A DNA stretch of 12,351 nt from HIMB59 sp038124765 (GTDB lineage Bacteria > Pseudomonadota > Alphaproteobacteria > HIMB59). Made by a program: the position numbers and the translations under genes. Under the pieces are notes generated by a model. The model was not told where the DNA came from and did not search any database. It worked only from the letters and a program-made list of their open reading frames with translations. The DNA lies in NCBI GenBank assembly GCA_038124765.1, contig JAYPCO010000031.1, positions 1 to 12,351 of the forward strand, written 5' to 3'. This document shows positions 6,688-12,351 of the stretch, piece by piece. Within the stretch, counting starts at the first letter, position 1; every line of letters begins with the position of its first letter.

Positions 6688-7767
6688 ATGGCGAATGATT
6701 TCTATGACACACTTGGCGTTTCTAAAGGCGCCAGTGAGTCAGAGATTAAAAGTGCTTACCGCAAATTAGCGATGCAGTATCACCCTGATCGAAATCAGGG
6801 CGATGCCAGCGCGGAACAAAAATTTAAAGAAGTATCCCAAGCGTACGAAATTTTAAAAGATCCCAAAAAAAGACAAACCTACGATCAGTTTGGCCATGCA
6901 GCATTCGAACAAGGAGGCGGCGGCCCAGGCGGGTTTGGCCAACAAGGCTTTGGCGGTTTCTCAGATATTTTTGAAGATATTTTTGGTGCCTTTGGCGATG
7001 GCGGCCCTAGAGAAAGTCGCGGCGATGACCTTCGATACGATGTTGCTATTGATTTAGAGGAGGCCTTTAAGGGGAAAACGCTCAGCGTTGATATACCTAA
7101 AATGGTTAACTGCCCCGAGCAACACAGCTATAAAAGCTGCTCGACTTGTGATGGCTACGGAAAAGTTCGAACCCAAAGTGGGTTTTTTTCTATGGAAAGA
7201 ACATGTGGTAGATGTGGCGGTACAGGCCAAGAAATGAAAGGCCGCTGTAATAAGTGTGGTAACACCGGACGTATTAAGCAAAGTAAAAATCTAAAAATTA
7301 AAATTCCCGCAGGCGTGGAGACAGGTAATCGTATTCGTATGAGCGGCGAAGGAGAGGCCGGTGAAAGAGGGGGATCGTACGGCGATCTTTATGTATTTAT
7401 CAATGTCCATAACCACAAATTATTCCAACGTGAAAAAGATAATATTATTTGCGATGTAGCCATTCCTTTTACGACTGCCGCATTAGGGGGAAGTATTGAA
7501 GTACCAACAATTGAAAAAAAGATGGTCAGTGTCACTATTCCCAAAGGTATGCAGTCTGGTCACAAACTTCGCATCAAAGGAAAAGGGATGAGCATACTTC
7601 GAACTGATCGAAGAGGGGATATGATCGTTCGTGTGCATGCTGAAACACCTGTTAACTTATCTGCAGAACAAGAAAAACTACTGAGTAAATTTAATGAAAC
7701 TTTAACAAAGAAAAATTCAACCATGACAGAAGGATTTTTTGATAAAGTGAAAAAAATGTTTAACTAA
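6688..7767 (+). CDS. dnaJ: Chaperone protein DnaJ (Hsp40) with an incomplete zinc-binding domain
   Basis: DnaJ delivers substrates to DnaK and stimulates its ATPase through the J domain. The J domain is intact, with HPD at 32-34, followed by a Gly/Phe-rich segment (about 75-110). The Cys-rich domain is unusual. Motif 2 (CSTCDGYG, 151-158) and motif 3 (CGRCGGTG, 173-180) are perfect and motif 4 is CNKCGNTG (187-194). Motif 1 is missing: only Cys142 and His146 remain in NCPEQHSYKSC, with about eight residues lost. In standard DnaJ, motifs 1 and 4 make zinc site I, so that site is absent or rebuilt from Cys142/His146. The C-terminal beta domains look normal. At 359 residues the protein is slightly short. 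Its stop overlaps the ogt start as TAATG. Confidence 0.96.
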   Translation: MANDFYDTLGVSKGASESEIKSAYRKLAMQYHPDRNQGDASAEQKFKEVSQAYEILKDPKKRQTYDQFGHAAFEQGGGGPGGFGQQGFGGFSDIFEDIFGAFGDGGPRESRGDDLRYDVAIDLEEAFKGKTLSVDIPKMVNCPEQHSYKSCSTCDGYGKVRTQSGFFSMERTCGRCGGTGQEMKGRCNKCGNTGRIKQSKNLKIKIPAGVETGNRIRMSGEGEAGERGGSYGDLYVFINVHNHKLFQREKDNIICDVAIPFTTAALGGSIEVPTIEKKMVSVTIPKGMQSGHKLRIKGKGMSILRTDRRGDMIVRVHAETPVNLSAEQEKLLSKFNETLTKKNSTMTEGFFDKVKKMFN

Positions 7768-8279
7768 TGAATTATCACTACGATATTTTCCAGTGTGCTC
7801 TGGGAAAATTTTTTATTTTAGATAGCCAAAAAGGATTACATTTTTTCTTACAAAATTCAGATCACCGTGTCCAAAAACTAAAAAATAAATTTCTTCCTCA
7901 AAAAGGCTTATACAACAAATCAATTATCAAAGAAGTAGAATTATATTTAAAAAAAAAATCTCATTTAAAAAAAATTAAAATTTCAATTTTAGAAGGCACT
8001 TATTTACAAAAAGAAGTATGGAAGCAATTAACTAAGATTACTTATGGAAAAACAATTTCTTATTCTGATCTAGCTTCGAAAACTAGCAACCCAACAGCAG
8101 TAAGAGCAGTAGCATCAGCAGTGGGGAAAAATCCCATTGGAATTGTGGTGCCGTGCCATCGTGTTATAAGCAAAGACGGATCGTTAGGTGGCTACGCGTG
8201 GGGATTGAAGATGAAAGCTAAACTACTAGATATAGAGGTTGGTGGAATGGCTGACTCGACATATAGAGGAGGAAAGTGA
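7767..8279 (+). CDS. ogt: Methylated-DNA--protein-cysteine methyltransferase (Ogt/MGMT)
   Basis: This suicide enzyme transfers the alkyl group from O6-methylguanine or O4-methylthymine in DNA to its own cysteine. The active-site block PCHRVI contains Cys130. Other family marks are GTYLQKEVWKQL near 77-88, YGKTISYSDLA near 93-103, the Arg113 position of the arginine finger (AVRAVASAVGKNP) and GGYAWGLKMKAKLL at 141-154. The N-terminal domain is short, as in Ogt. The start codon overlaps the dnaJ stop (TAATG), implying translational coupling and placing repair in the heat-shock transcript. The family core ends near residue 157. The last 13 residues (VGGMADSTYRGGK) are encoded by the GC-rich hairpin element that spans the stop codon and look like an add-on. 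A run of ten A at 7949-7958 lies in the gene. Confidence 0.93.
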   Translation: MNYHYDIFQCALGKFFILDSQKGLHFFLQNSDHRVQKLKNKFLPQKGLYNKSIIKEVELYLKKKSHLKKIKISILEGTYLQKEVWKQLTKITYGKTISYSDLASKTSNPTAVRAVASAVGKNPIGIVVPCHRVISKDGSLGGYAWGLKMKAKLLDIEVGGMADSTYRGGK

Positions 8280-8294
8280 GATACCGAATCAGCC
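8249..8294. other. GC-rich potential RNA hairpin spanning the ogt stop codon (element A)
   Basis: GGCTGACTCG (8249-8258) can pair with CGAATCAGCC (8285-8294), nine of ten positions, with one C-A mismatch. The 26-base loop contains GAGGAGGAAAGTG (8266-8278) and the ogt stop. A run of C and the sequence GCATGAATGCTAAT follow. No T-run follows directly, so it is not a typical intrinsic terminator. The same core occurs on the opposite strand at 11503-11515, again on the 3' side of a stem loop. It could be a 3'-UTR structure, a small RNA, or a palindromic repeat copy that has supplied the tail of Ogt. The pairing is seen directly; the function is unknown. Confidence 0.5.
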
Positions 8295-8314
8295 CCCGCA
8301 TGAATGCTAATTAA
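8276..8314 (+). other. Possible 12-codon micro-ORF behind a strong Shine-Dalgarno
   Basis: AGGAGG at 8267-8272 is a perfect Shine-Dalgarno. It is followed after three bases by GTG, which overlaps the ogt TGA as GTGA. The frame encodes VRYRISPRMNAN and ends at TAA. Spacing is shorter than optimal and the peptide resembles nothing recognised. The Shine-Dalgarno would be exposed in the loop of the surrounding hairpin. It may be a chance by-product of a conserved RNA core. Confidence 0.2.
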
Positions 8315-8370
8315 ACACTAATACTTATTTTATTTTAGTCAAAGCAGCGGTATGGTCGTTCTTTTGCTAA

Positions 8371-9642
8371 ATGTCACTAAAGTCCTTATTTTCCTATAGT
8401 TTTCAATCATTTTACTTAGCAGGTAGTTTTTTATTATTATTTGTATTACTCCCAAGTTTTTATAATTTAAGTCTCGAATTTGTACTTAGCTCGCTTGGAG
8501 CAATTATTTTAATTTCCAGAATTTTCGATATCGGAACCGACATACTCATTGGCTACATTACAGAAAAAAGATTAATTCAAGGCAAAACAAAAAAAAACCA
8601 AATCCTCTTTGGAATAATTATTTTTATTATTTCACTGCATGGTTTATATATTCTTCAACCTACTAATAAAATTTTATTCTTCCTTTACTATAATTTAGCT
8701 TTGGTGAGTTATTCGATAATCATCATTCCCTATGACTCGATTATCATAGATTTAAAAAATAAACTCAACGCAAGATTTCGAATAACTACGATCAAAGAAA
8801 TTTTTACAGTAGTGGGCGTATTAGTGGCATTGATTATGCCTACAGCTATCTCTGAACTCTTCTCAGTAAATTTATTAAATTCAACCGTTGTTTATTATAC
8901 CGGTATTTTATTAATTTCTTTTTCAATTATTGGATATTTTTTATTTTTTTTATTTTATGAAGAAGAAAAAAATTATTCTTCTACGCTTCTTTCTATTAAT
9001 GAAATTATTAATAAAATAAAATTAAATAAAAGAATTATCCCTTTAGCTTTTATTACATTCTTCAATTTATTAGCTAATAATTTTACAGCTAATCTCTTTA
9101 TAATATTTGTGACTGATTTTTTAAATATACCCGAGTACGCGGGCTATCTATTAATATTATATTTTTTAATTACCTTAATTTTTACTCCCTTATGGTTTTA
9201 TTTTGGAAAATCCTATTCCAATATTTATCTTTTACAGGTTGGCACAATGATAACATTAGTTGGTTTTGCCATGGTGGGTGTAATAGAACCTAGCTCTTGG
9301 AAGTTGTATTTAATAGTAGTTTTAATTACAGGAATTGGTGTGGGTGTTGACTTAATCATTCCGCAAATTGAATTGGCTGATATTTTAGATGATAATAGTG
9401 ACAATCGATTATCTCAGACCTTTACAGCCCTTTTTTCTATTATTAGAAAAGCGGCTATTGGCATAGCGGCTGGTATAGCTTTAACTGGCTATGGCTTATT
9501 ACAAAATCATGAAATATCAATGTTTTTCAATATAGCACCTATTAAAATATTTTATTTTTTCATTCCATTTTGCCTAAAATTCTTAGTTCTATTTATGGTT
9601 ATTCGATATAGAAATAGGTTTCATGTCTCTCCTAGAAGGTAA
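8371..9642 (+). CDS. MFS transporter of the MelB/GPH cation-symporter family
   Basis: This is a 423-residue inner-membrane protein with about 12 hydrophobic segments. The first cytoplasmic-side block reads RIFDIGTDILIGYITEK, with Arg50, Asp53 and Asp57. That is the same R-x2-D-x3-D spacing as the sugar/cation site of MelB. A PYDSIIIDLKNKLNARFRIT block near 119-138 and a later IELADILDDNSDNR block also fit the GPH (MFS_2) family, which imports glycosides and related solutes with Na+ or H+. The substrate cannot be told from sequence. No Shine-Dalgarno is visible before the ATG at 8371, so the exact start is moderately certain. The 3' end overlaps the EamA carrier by 20 bases, suggesting a two-gene transport operon. 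Confidence 0.8.
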   Translation: MSLKSLFSYSFQSFYLAGSFLLLFVLLPSFYNLSLEFVLSSLGAIILISRIFDIGTDILIGYITEKRLIQGKTKKNQILFGIIIFIISLHGLYILQPTNKILFFLYYNLALVSYSIIIIPYDSIIIDLKNKLNARFRITTIKEIFTVVGVLVALIMPTAISELFSVNLLNSTVVYYTGILLISFSIIGYFLFFLFYEEEKNYSSTLLSINEIINKIKLNKRIIPLAFITFFNLLANNFTANLFIIFVTDFLNIPEYAGYLLILYFLITLIFTPLWFYFGKSYSNIYLLQVGTMITLVGFAMVGVIEPSSWKLYLIVVLITGIGVGVDLIIPQIELADILDDNSDNRLSQTFTALFSIIRKAAIGIAAGIALTGYGLLQNHEISMFFNIAPIKIFYFFIPFCLKFLVLFMVIRYRNRFHVSPRR

Positions 9643-10495
9643 AAAACATTACATTTATATTTTAGGTACTTTTTCTTATTTTCTTTTTACGATTGCCGAT
9701 ACGCTCATTAAAATTTTAGGTAGTACCTATAAAGAAACAGTTATTTTTTGTGTTGCCAGTTTTTCAGCAATTATTCCAATAATCTTTTATTTAATTTTTA
9801 GAAGAAGCCTTACCGAAATTAAAACCAAAAATTATAAGTTACATCTCATTCGCGGAATATTAATGACGATGACTTATTATTTTATTGTTAAGGGAATAAT
9901 TTTATTACCGCTTTCTATTGCCTATCCCATTCTACTTTCGGCACCTGTTTTATTGTCGGTGATGGGTATCGTCATTCTAAAAGAAGCAGTCTATTTATCT
10001 AAAATACTTTCATTAGTAATAGCAATGATTGCTGTATTTTTAGTTTCTGGTTTTAGTTTGAGCGAGGGTTTTGATCCATTAGGCGTGCTTTTTATTATTA
10101 TCGGTGTTTGCAGTTTGGCTTGTCTAGACTTTTCTGTTCGAATTTATGGCAAGACAGAAAGATCAGTTGCCTTAACTTTTTATAGCATGATTTTTGCAGG
10201 AGCCGTTTTCTTTGTTATGTCTATTAATCATTTTAATAATATTAAACTGCAGGATTTTTTAATCATGGTCAGCTCAGGTTTATTAGATGGTGTTGCCATG
10301 ATGATCTTGGTTTATTCACTTCGAAGAATAGAAGCATCCTTTTTTAGTATCACTCACTATTCTCAAATTATCTTTGGTATAGTTATTAGTATTACAATTT
10401 TTAATCACTACCCCTCTTATGTAGAAATATTCGGCGCTATCTTAATAATAATTTCGGGTTATTTGGTTTATTCGAAACTAAAAAAATTAAATTGA
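9623..10495 (+). CDS. EamA/DMT-family permease
   Basis: This 290-residue protein has about ten transmembrane segments in two repeats of five, the architecture of the drug/metabolite transporter superfamily. First-repeat marks include HLIRGILMTMTYYFIVKGIILLPLSIAYPILLSAP-type sequence (about 74-108) followed by KEAVYLSKILSLVIAMIAVFLV. The second repeat ends with IFNHYPSYVEIFGAILIIISGYLVY before a basic tail. Relatives export or import small metabolites, often amino acids or nucleosides; the substrate here is unknown. The start at 9623 lies within the last codons of the upstream MFS gene (20-base overlap, different frame), so co-translation is likely. Its 3' end overlaps the convergent DUF4864-like gene by nine bases with no room for a terminator. 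Confidence 0.82.
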   Translation: MSLLEGKKHYIYILGTFSYFLFTIADTLIKILGSTYKETVIFCVASFSAIIPIIFYLIFRRSLTEIKTKNYKLHLIRGILMTMTYYFIVKGIILLPLSIAYPILLSAPVLLSVMGIVILKEAVYLSKILSLVIAMIAVFLVSGFSLSEGFDPLGVLFIIIGVCSLACLDFSVRIYGKTERSVALTFYSMIFAGAVFFVMSINHFNNIKLQDFLIMVSSGLLDGVAMMILVYSLRRIEASFFSITHYSQIIFGIVISITIFNHYPSYVEIFGAILIIISGYLVYSKLKKLN

Positions 10496-10906
10496 TTCCT
10501 TTTTAAAAGGGTACAGTGCACAACCAGATATTTTCCATTCGCTACCTTCTTTAATCAATGAATAGGTTGCTAAAAAGGAGGTATTTTCTTGAGATATAAT
10601 CTGAAGATTATGGTAAATGGAACCCTCGAAGTATTTAGCGTCTATAAAATAATATTGTTTAGGGTTGAATACCGGCCCATAGTAGTTCTTGACCATTGTC
10701 ATAAATTCTTGTGAATTTTTGAATTTTAATCTGATGATGGGCGCTGCAAAAGAGTAGGCTAGCTCTGCGTCTCCGTCTAAAAACGCCCTTAACTGACCAT
10801 CAATTATAGCCTGTGTTTGCAAATACTCCTGTTGATAACTATCTTCAGCAAAAAGTAAACTGTGTAGAGAAATGAACGTAAAGATAATTAATATTTTTTT
10901 GATCAC
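10487..10906 (-). CDS. DUF4864-like small secreted protein
   Basis: This 139-residue protein has an N-terminal signal peptide (Lys3-Lys4, hydrophobic to about 18, likely cleavage after LLFA at 20). The mature part contains IIDGQLRAFLDGDAELAYSF, AAPIIRLKF, FMTMVKNYYGPVFNP and a final LIKEGSEWKISGC. This order resembles the DUF4864 family, which has an NTF2/SnoaL-like fold and is frequent in Alphaproteobacteria. No biochemical function is known for the family. It converges on the EamA gene with a nine-base overlap and diverges from the TPR gene, only 11 bases separating the start codons. Recognition is from memory of the family pattern and not from a search. Confidence 0.65.
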   Translation of the reverse strand: MIKKILIIFTFISLHSLLFAEDSYQQEYLQTQAIIDGQLRAFLDGDAELAYSFAAPIIRLKFKNSQEFMTMVKNYYGPVFNPKQYYFIDAKYFEGSIYHNLQIISQENTSFLATYSLIKEGSEWKISGCALYPFKKESI

Positions 10907-10917
10907 TTAATTTTTAT

Positions 10918-11481
10918 ATGCATAATTTTACTTTTCAGATGAGAATAATTTTACTGGGTGTCCTTTTAGCTATTGTGGCCAATATTGGATTTGCTGACCA
11001 AAATAGCCCTAAACTTGACCAGCTATTTGAGGATCTATACCAATCAAAAGACATTACAACGCAAAATAATATCGTTGATCAAATATGGTTGGAGTGGATG
11101 ACCATCGATGATGAAGAAGCTCAAACAATTATGGACTCAATGCAATATTTCTTTCAGGGTAAAAACTACCCACAGGCAATCAAAGCACTGGATTATGTAA
11201 TTGAAAAAAATCCACAGTACGCAGAGGCGTATAATAAAAGAGCCACCTTCTTTTTTTTTATGGGCGAGTATGAAAGTTCAATGCAAGATATTCAAGCAAC
11301 ACTCGCATTAGAGCCTAGGCACTTTGGGGCGCTAGATGGAATGGCTAGAATTCTGATTGAATACAAAATGTATCCTCAAGCACAAAAAGTTTATGATGAA
11401 ATGAAATTACTTACACCAAACGATGTTACTTTAGATATGAAAGTAGATCGTTTAAGAAGCCTAATGAAGGGCGAAGTTTAG
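10918..11481 (+). CDS. Small exported tetratricopeptide-repeat protein
   Basis: The protein has 187 residues from the ATG at 10918. The ATG at 10939 (180 residues) gives a tidier signal peptide: Met-Arg, a hydrophobic stretch, then probable cleavage at GFA-DQ. No Shine-Dalgarno decides between them. The mature protein has at least two or three TPR units: YPQAIKALDYVIEKNPQYAEAYNKRA, MGEYESSMQDIQATLALEPRHFGALDGMA and MYPQAQKVYDEMKLLTPND, with the usual Ala/Gly/Tyr/Pro pattern. TPRs bind protein partners, so this is probably a periplasmic scaffold or adaptor; the partner is unknown. A run of nine T (11251-11259) encodes four Phe. The gene starts back to back with the DUF4864-like gene, another secreted protein, hinting at shared regulation. 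Confidence 0.72.
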   Translation: MHNFTFQMRIILLGVLLAIVANIGFADQNSPKLDQLFEDLYQSKDITTQNNIVDQIWLEWMTIDDEEAQTIMDSMQYFFQGKNYPQAIKALDYVIEKNPQYAEAYNKRATFFFFMGEYESSMQDIQATLALEPRHFGALDGMARILIEYKMYPQAQKVYDEMKLLTPNDVTLDMKVDRLRSLMKGEV

Positions 11482-11494
11482 TTTTTATTATTAG

Positions 11495-11544
11495 CCCCTT
11501 GCCACTTTCCTCCTCAGACTAAGTCTCAACCTAGCGGCTAGGGG
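11495..11544. other. GC-rich potential RNA hairpin upstream of the TauE-like gene (element B)
   Basis: CCCCTTGCC (11495-11503) can pair with GGCTAGGGG (11536-11544) at eight of nine positions. Within and across this stem lie two further perfect palindromes: AGACT-A-AGTCT (11516-11526) and CCTAGC-G-GCTAGG (11530-11542). The minus strand carries GAGGAGGAAAGTG at 11515-11503, directly before the 3' arm. This is the same core and relative position as in element A. The segment is clearly richer in G+C than its surroundings. No T-run follows at once, so it is not a standard terminator. A structured RNA, a repeat copy, or a leader of the TauE-like gene are all possible. Confidence 0.5.
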
Positions 11545-11620
11545 AATGCCATCATAGTCAAATTTTATATAAATTAAATTTTTTTTTTAAAAAACTAGAG
11601 ATTTAATAGAATTTTGAATG

Positions 11621-11633
11621 TAGAAATATTCTA
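11621..11633. promoter_or_regulatory. Inverted repeat at the TauE-like ribosome site
   Basis: TAGAA-ATA-TTCTA is a perfect 5-3-5 inverted repeat ending two bases before the ATG at 11636, where a Shine-Dalgarno would sit; none is visible. It could be an operator or a weak hairpin controlling translation, or a chance AT-rich palindrome. Confidence 0.25.
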
Positions 11634-11635
11634 AA

Positions 11636-12351
11636 ATGATCATAGATCAGTACCCGTTTATAATTTTAGTTTATATTTTTTTTGCATACTTAATTGCTGG
11701 TACGGTTAAAGGCAGTATTGGGTTTGGACTGCCTACCGTTTCTATTTCACTACTGGCATTTATCATTGATGTCAAAGAAGTAATAGGACTGGTTCTTTTG
11801 CCAACCCTATTAATCAATATTTACCAATTAACACAGGGCGGTTTTTTTATTTCTTTAATTAAACAAACTAAATACTTTTTAATATTTTCAACCTTATTTG
11901 TTTACCCAGGGGTATATCTATTAAAAGTATTCCAATCGGAGCTAGTATTGATTTCTGTAGCGACAGTATTAATTTTAAACTCTTCTTTATCTTTATTTAA
12001 TATCACTTATAAGTTGAAATCAGCGTCCTCTCCTTACACTCAATCAATATTGGGGGCAATGAATGGAATAGTTATTGGCCTGACAAGTATCTACACAATG
12101 CCACTGGTGTTTTTATTACAGTCTTTTAATTTTAATAAAAATCAAACTATACAATTATTAGGTATCGCTTTTTTCTTATACCCCGCTGCCCAGTTTATAA
12201 GTTTTTCAAATTTTGATCTGATTAATATGCAAATATTTATTAATTCTGTAATTATTTTAATTCCCATTTTTATGGGAGTTTTAATTGGGCAATATATTAG
12301 AAGGTTTATATCAGAGGTTCTTTTTAGAAAGATCTTCTATCTGATGCTACT
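11636..12351 (+). CDS. TauE/SafE-family permease, 3' end cut off
   Basis: This frame runs open to the right edge of the window, giving 238 complete residues and no stop codon. It begins with a transmembrane helix followed by AGTVKGSIGFGLPTVSISLLA near 22-42, the G-x-x-K-G-x-x-G-x-G-x-P type motif at the start of the TauE/SafE fold. A second-half repeat is seen in ILGAMNGIVIGLTSIYTMPLVFLLQSF. About seven hydrophobic segments are visible, so the missing part is probably the last helix. Family members export sulfite, sulfoacetate or related anions from C2-sulfonate metabolism, or take up organic acids; the substrate is not decided by sequence. The 154-base upstream region holds the GC-rich hairpin element, a T10 tract and an inverted repeat at the start codon. 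Confidence 0.82.
   Translation, partial: MIIDQYPFIILVYIFFAYLIAGTVKGSIGFGLPTVSISLLAFIIDVKEVIGLVLLPTLLINIYQLTQGGFFISLIKQTKYFLIFSTLFVYPGVYLLKVFQSELVLISVATVLILNSSLSLFNITYKLKSASSPYTQSILGAMNGIVIGLTSIYTMPLVFLLQSFNFNKNQTIQLLGIAFFLYPAAQFISFSNFDLINMQIFINSVIILIPIFMGVLIGQYIRRFISEVLFRKIFYLML

Noticed and set aside
7054..7281. Minus-strand frame opposite the DnaJ zinc domain
   Set aside because: Antisense shadow of dnaJ; its peptide has no recognisable features.
8249..8294. Intrinsic terminator after ogt
   Set aside because: The stem is adequate but followed by CCCCGC and mixed sequence; the first T-rich stretch is about 30 bases downstream.
8240..8310. tmRNA, tRNA, RNase P or SRP RNA at the GC-rich segment after ogt
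   Set aside because: GGGGGCTGATTCGG and a TCCACCA-like end on the minus strand recall tmRNA. There is no T-arm, no tag frame and no proper acceptor pairing, and RNase P and SRP signatures are absent.
10498..10510. CCTTTT-T-AAAAGG palindrome at the convergent EamA/DUF4864 ends
   Set aside because: It encodes conserved-frame residues of the DUF4864-like protein, has an AT core and no T-run; too weak for a terminator call.
1..12351. CRISPR arrays, phage or transposase genes, defence systems
   Set aside because: No direct-repeat arrays, integrase or transposase motifs or defence-type domains were seen in either strand; apart from the two hairpin elements the window is housekeeping and transport genes.

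Overview
The window is a compact, strongly AT-rich stretch of a bacterial chromosome. Genes abut or overlap by a few bases, Shine-Dalgarno signals are mostly weak, and the longest gene-free stretch is about 155 bases. Gene content (rsmI next to a penicillin-binding-protein-activator-like lipoprotein, rdgB-rph divergent from hrcA-grpE, dnaK-dnaJ, a DUF4864-like protein) and the protein sequences suggest a streamlined alphaproteobacterium, probably a free-living marine lineage of the Pelagibacterales/HIMB59 kind. That placement is inference from gene order and composition; there is no rRNA in the window.

Bases 1-2911 hold the 3'-truncated rsmI (minus) and a periplasmic lipoprotein (plus), whose start codons share one CATG. 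They are followed by rdgB and rph (both minus, 11-base overlap). Bases 2951-8279 form a plus-strand stress and repair block: hrcA, grpE, a sigma-32-like promoter, dnaK, dnaJ, and an O6-alkylguanine methyltransferase (ogt-like) coupled to dnaJ by a TAATG overlap. DnaK, DnaJ and GrpE make up the Hsp70 machine, HrcA is the repressor usually acting on CIRCE operators, and the methyltransferase repairs alkylated DNA. No CIRCE was seen here, so dnaKJ-ogt looks sigma-32 driven and HrcA presumably acts elsewhere.

Bases 8371-10495 encode two overlapping inner-membrane transporters, a MelB/GPH-type MFS symporter and a DMT/EamA carrier. A convergent DUF4864-like secreted protein follows, then a divergent small exported TPR protein, and finally a TauE/SafE permease cut by the window end.

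The most unusual non-coding signal is a pair of GC-rich potential hairpins, one across the ogt stop codon (8249-8294) and one between the TPR and TauE genes (11495-11544). They lie in opposite orientation. Their stem sequences differ, yet both present the same 13-base core GAGGAGGAAAGTG in the same place. They may be copies of a structured RNA or of a REP-like palindromic repeat. The most unusual protein feature is a DnaJ that lacks the first CxxCxGxG zinc motif.
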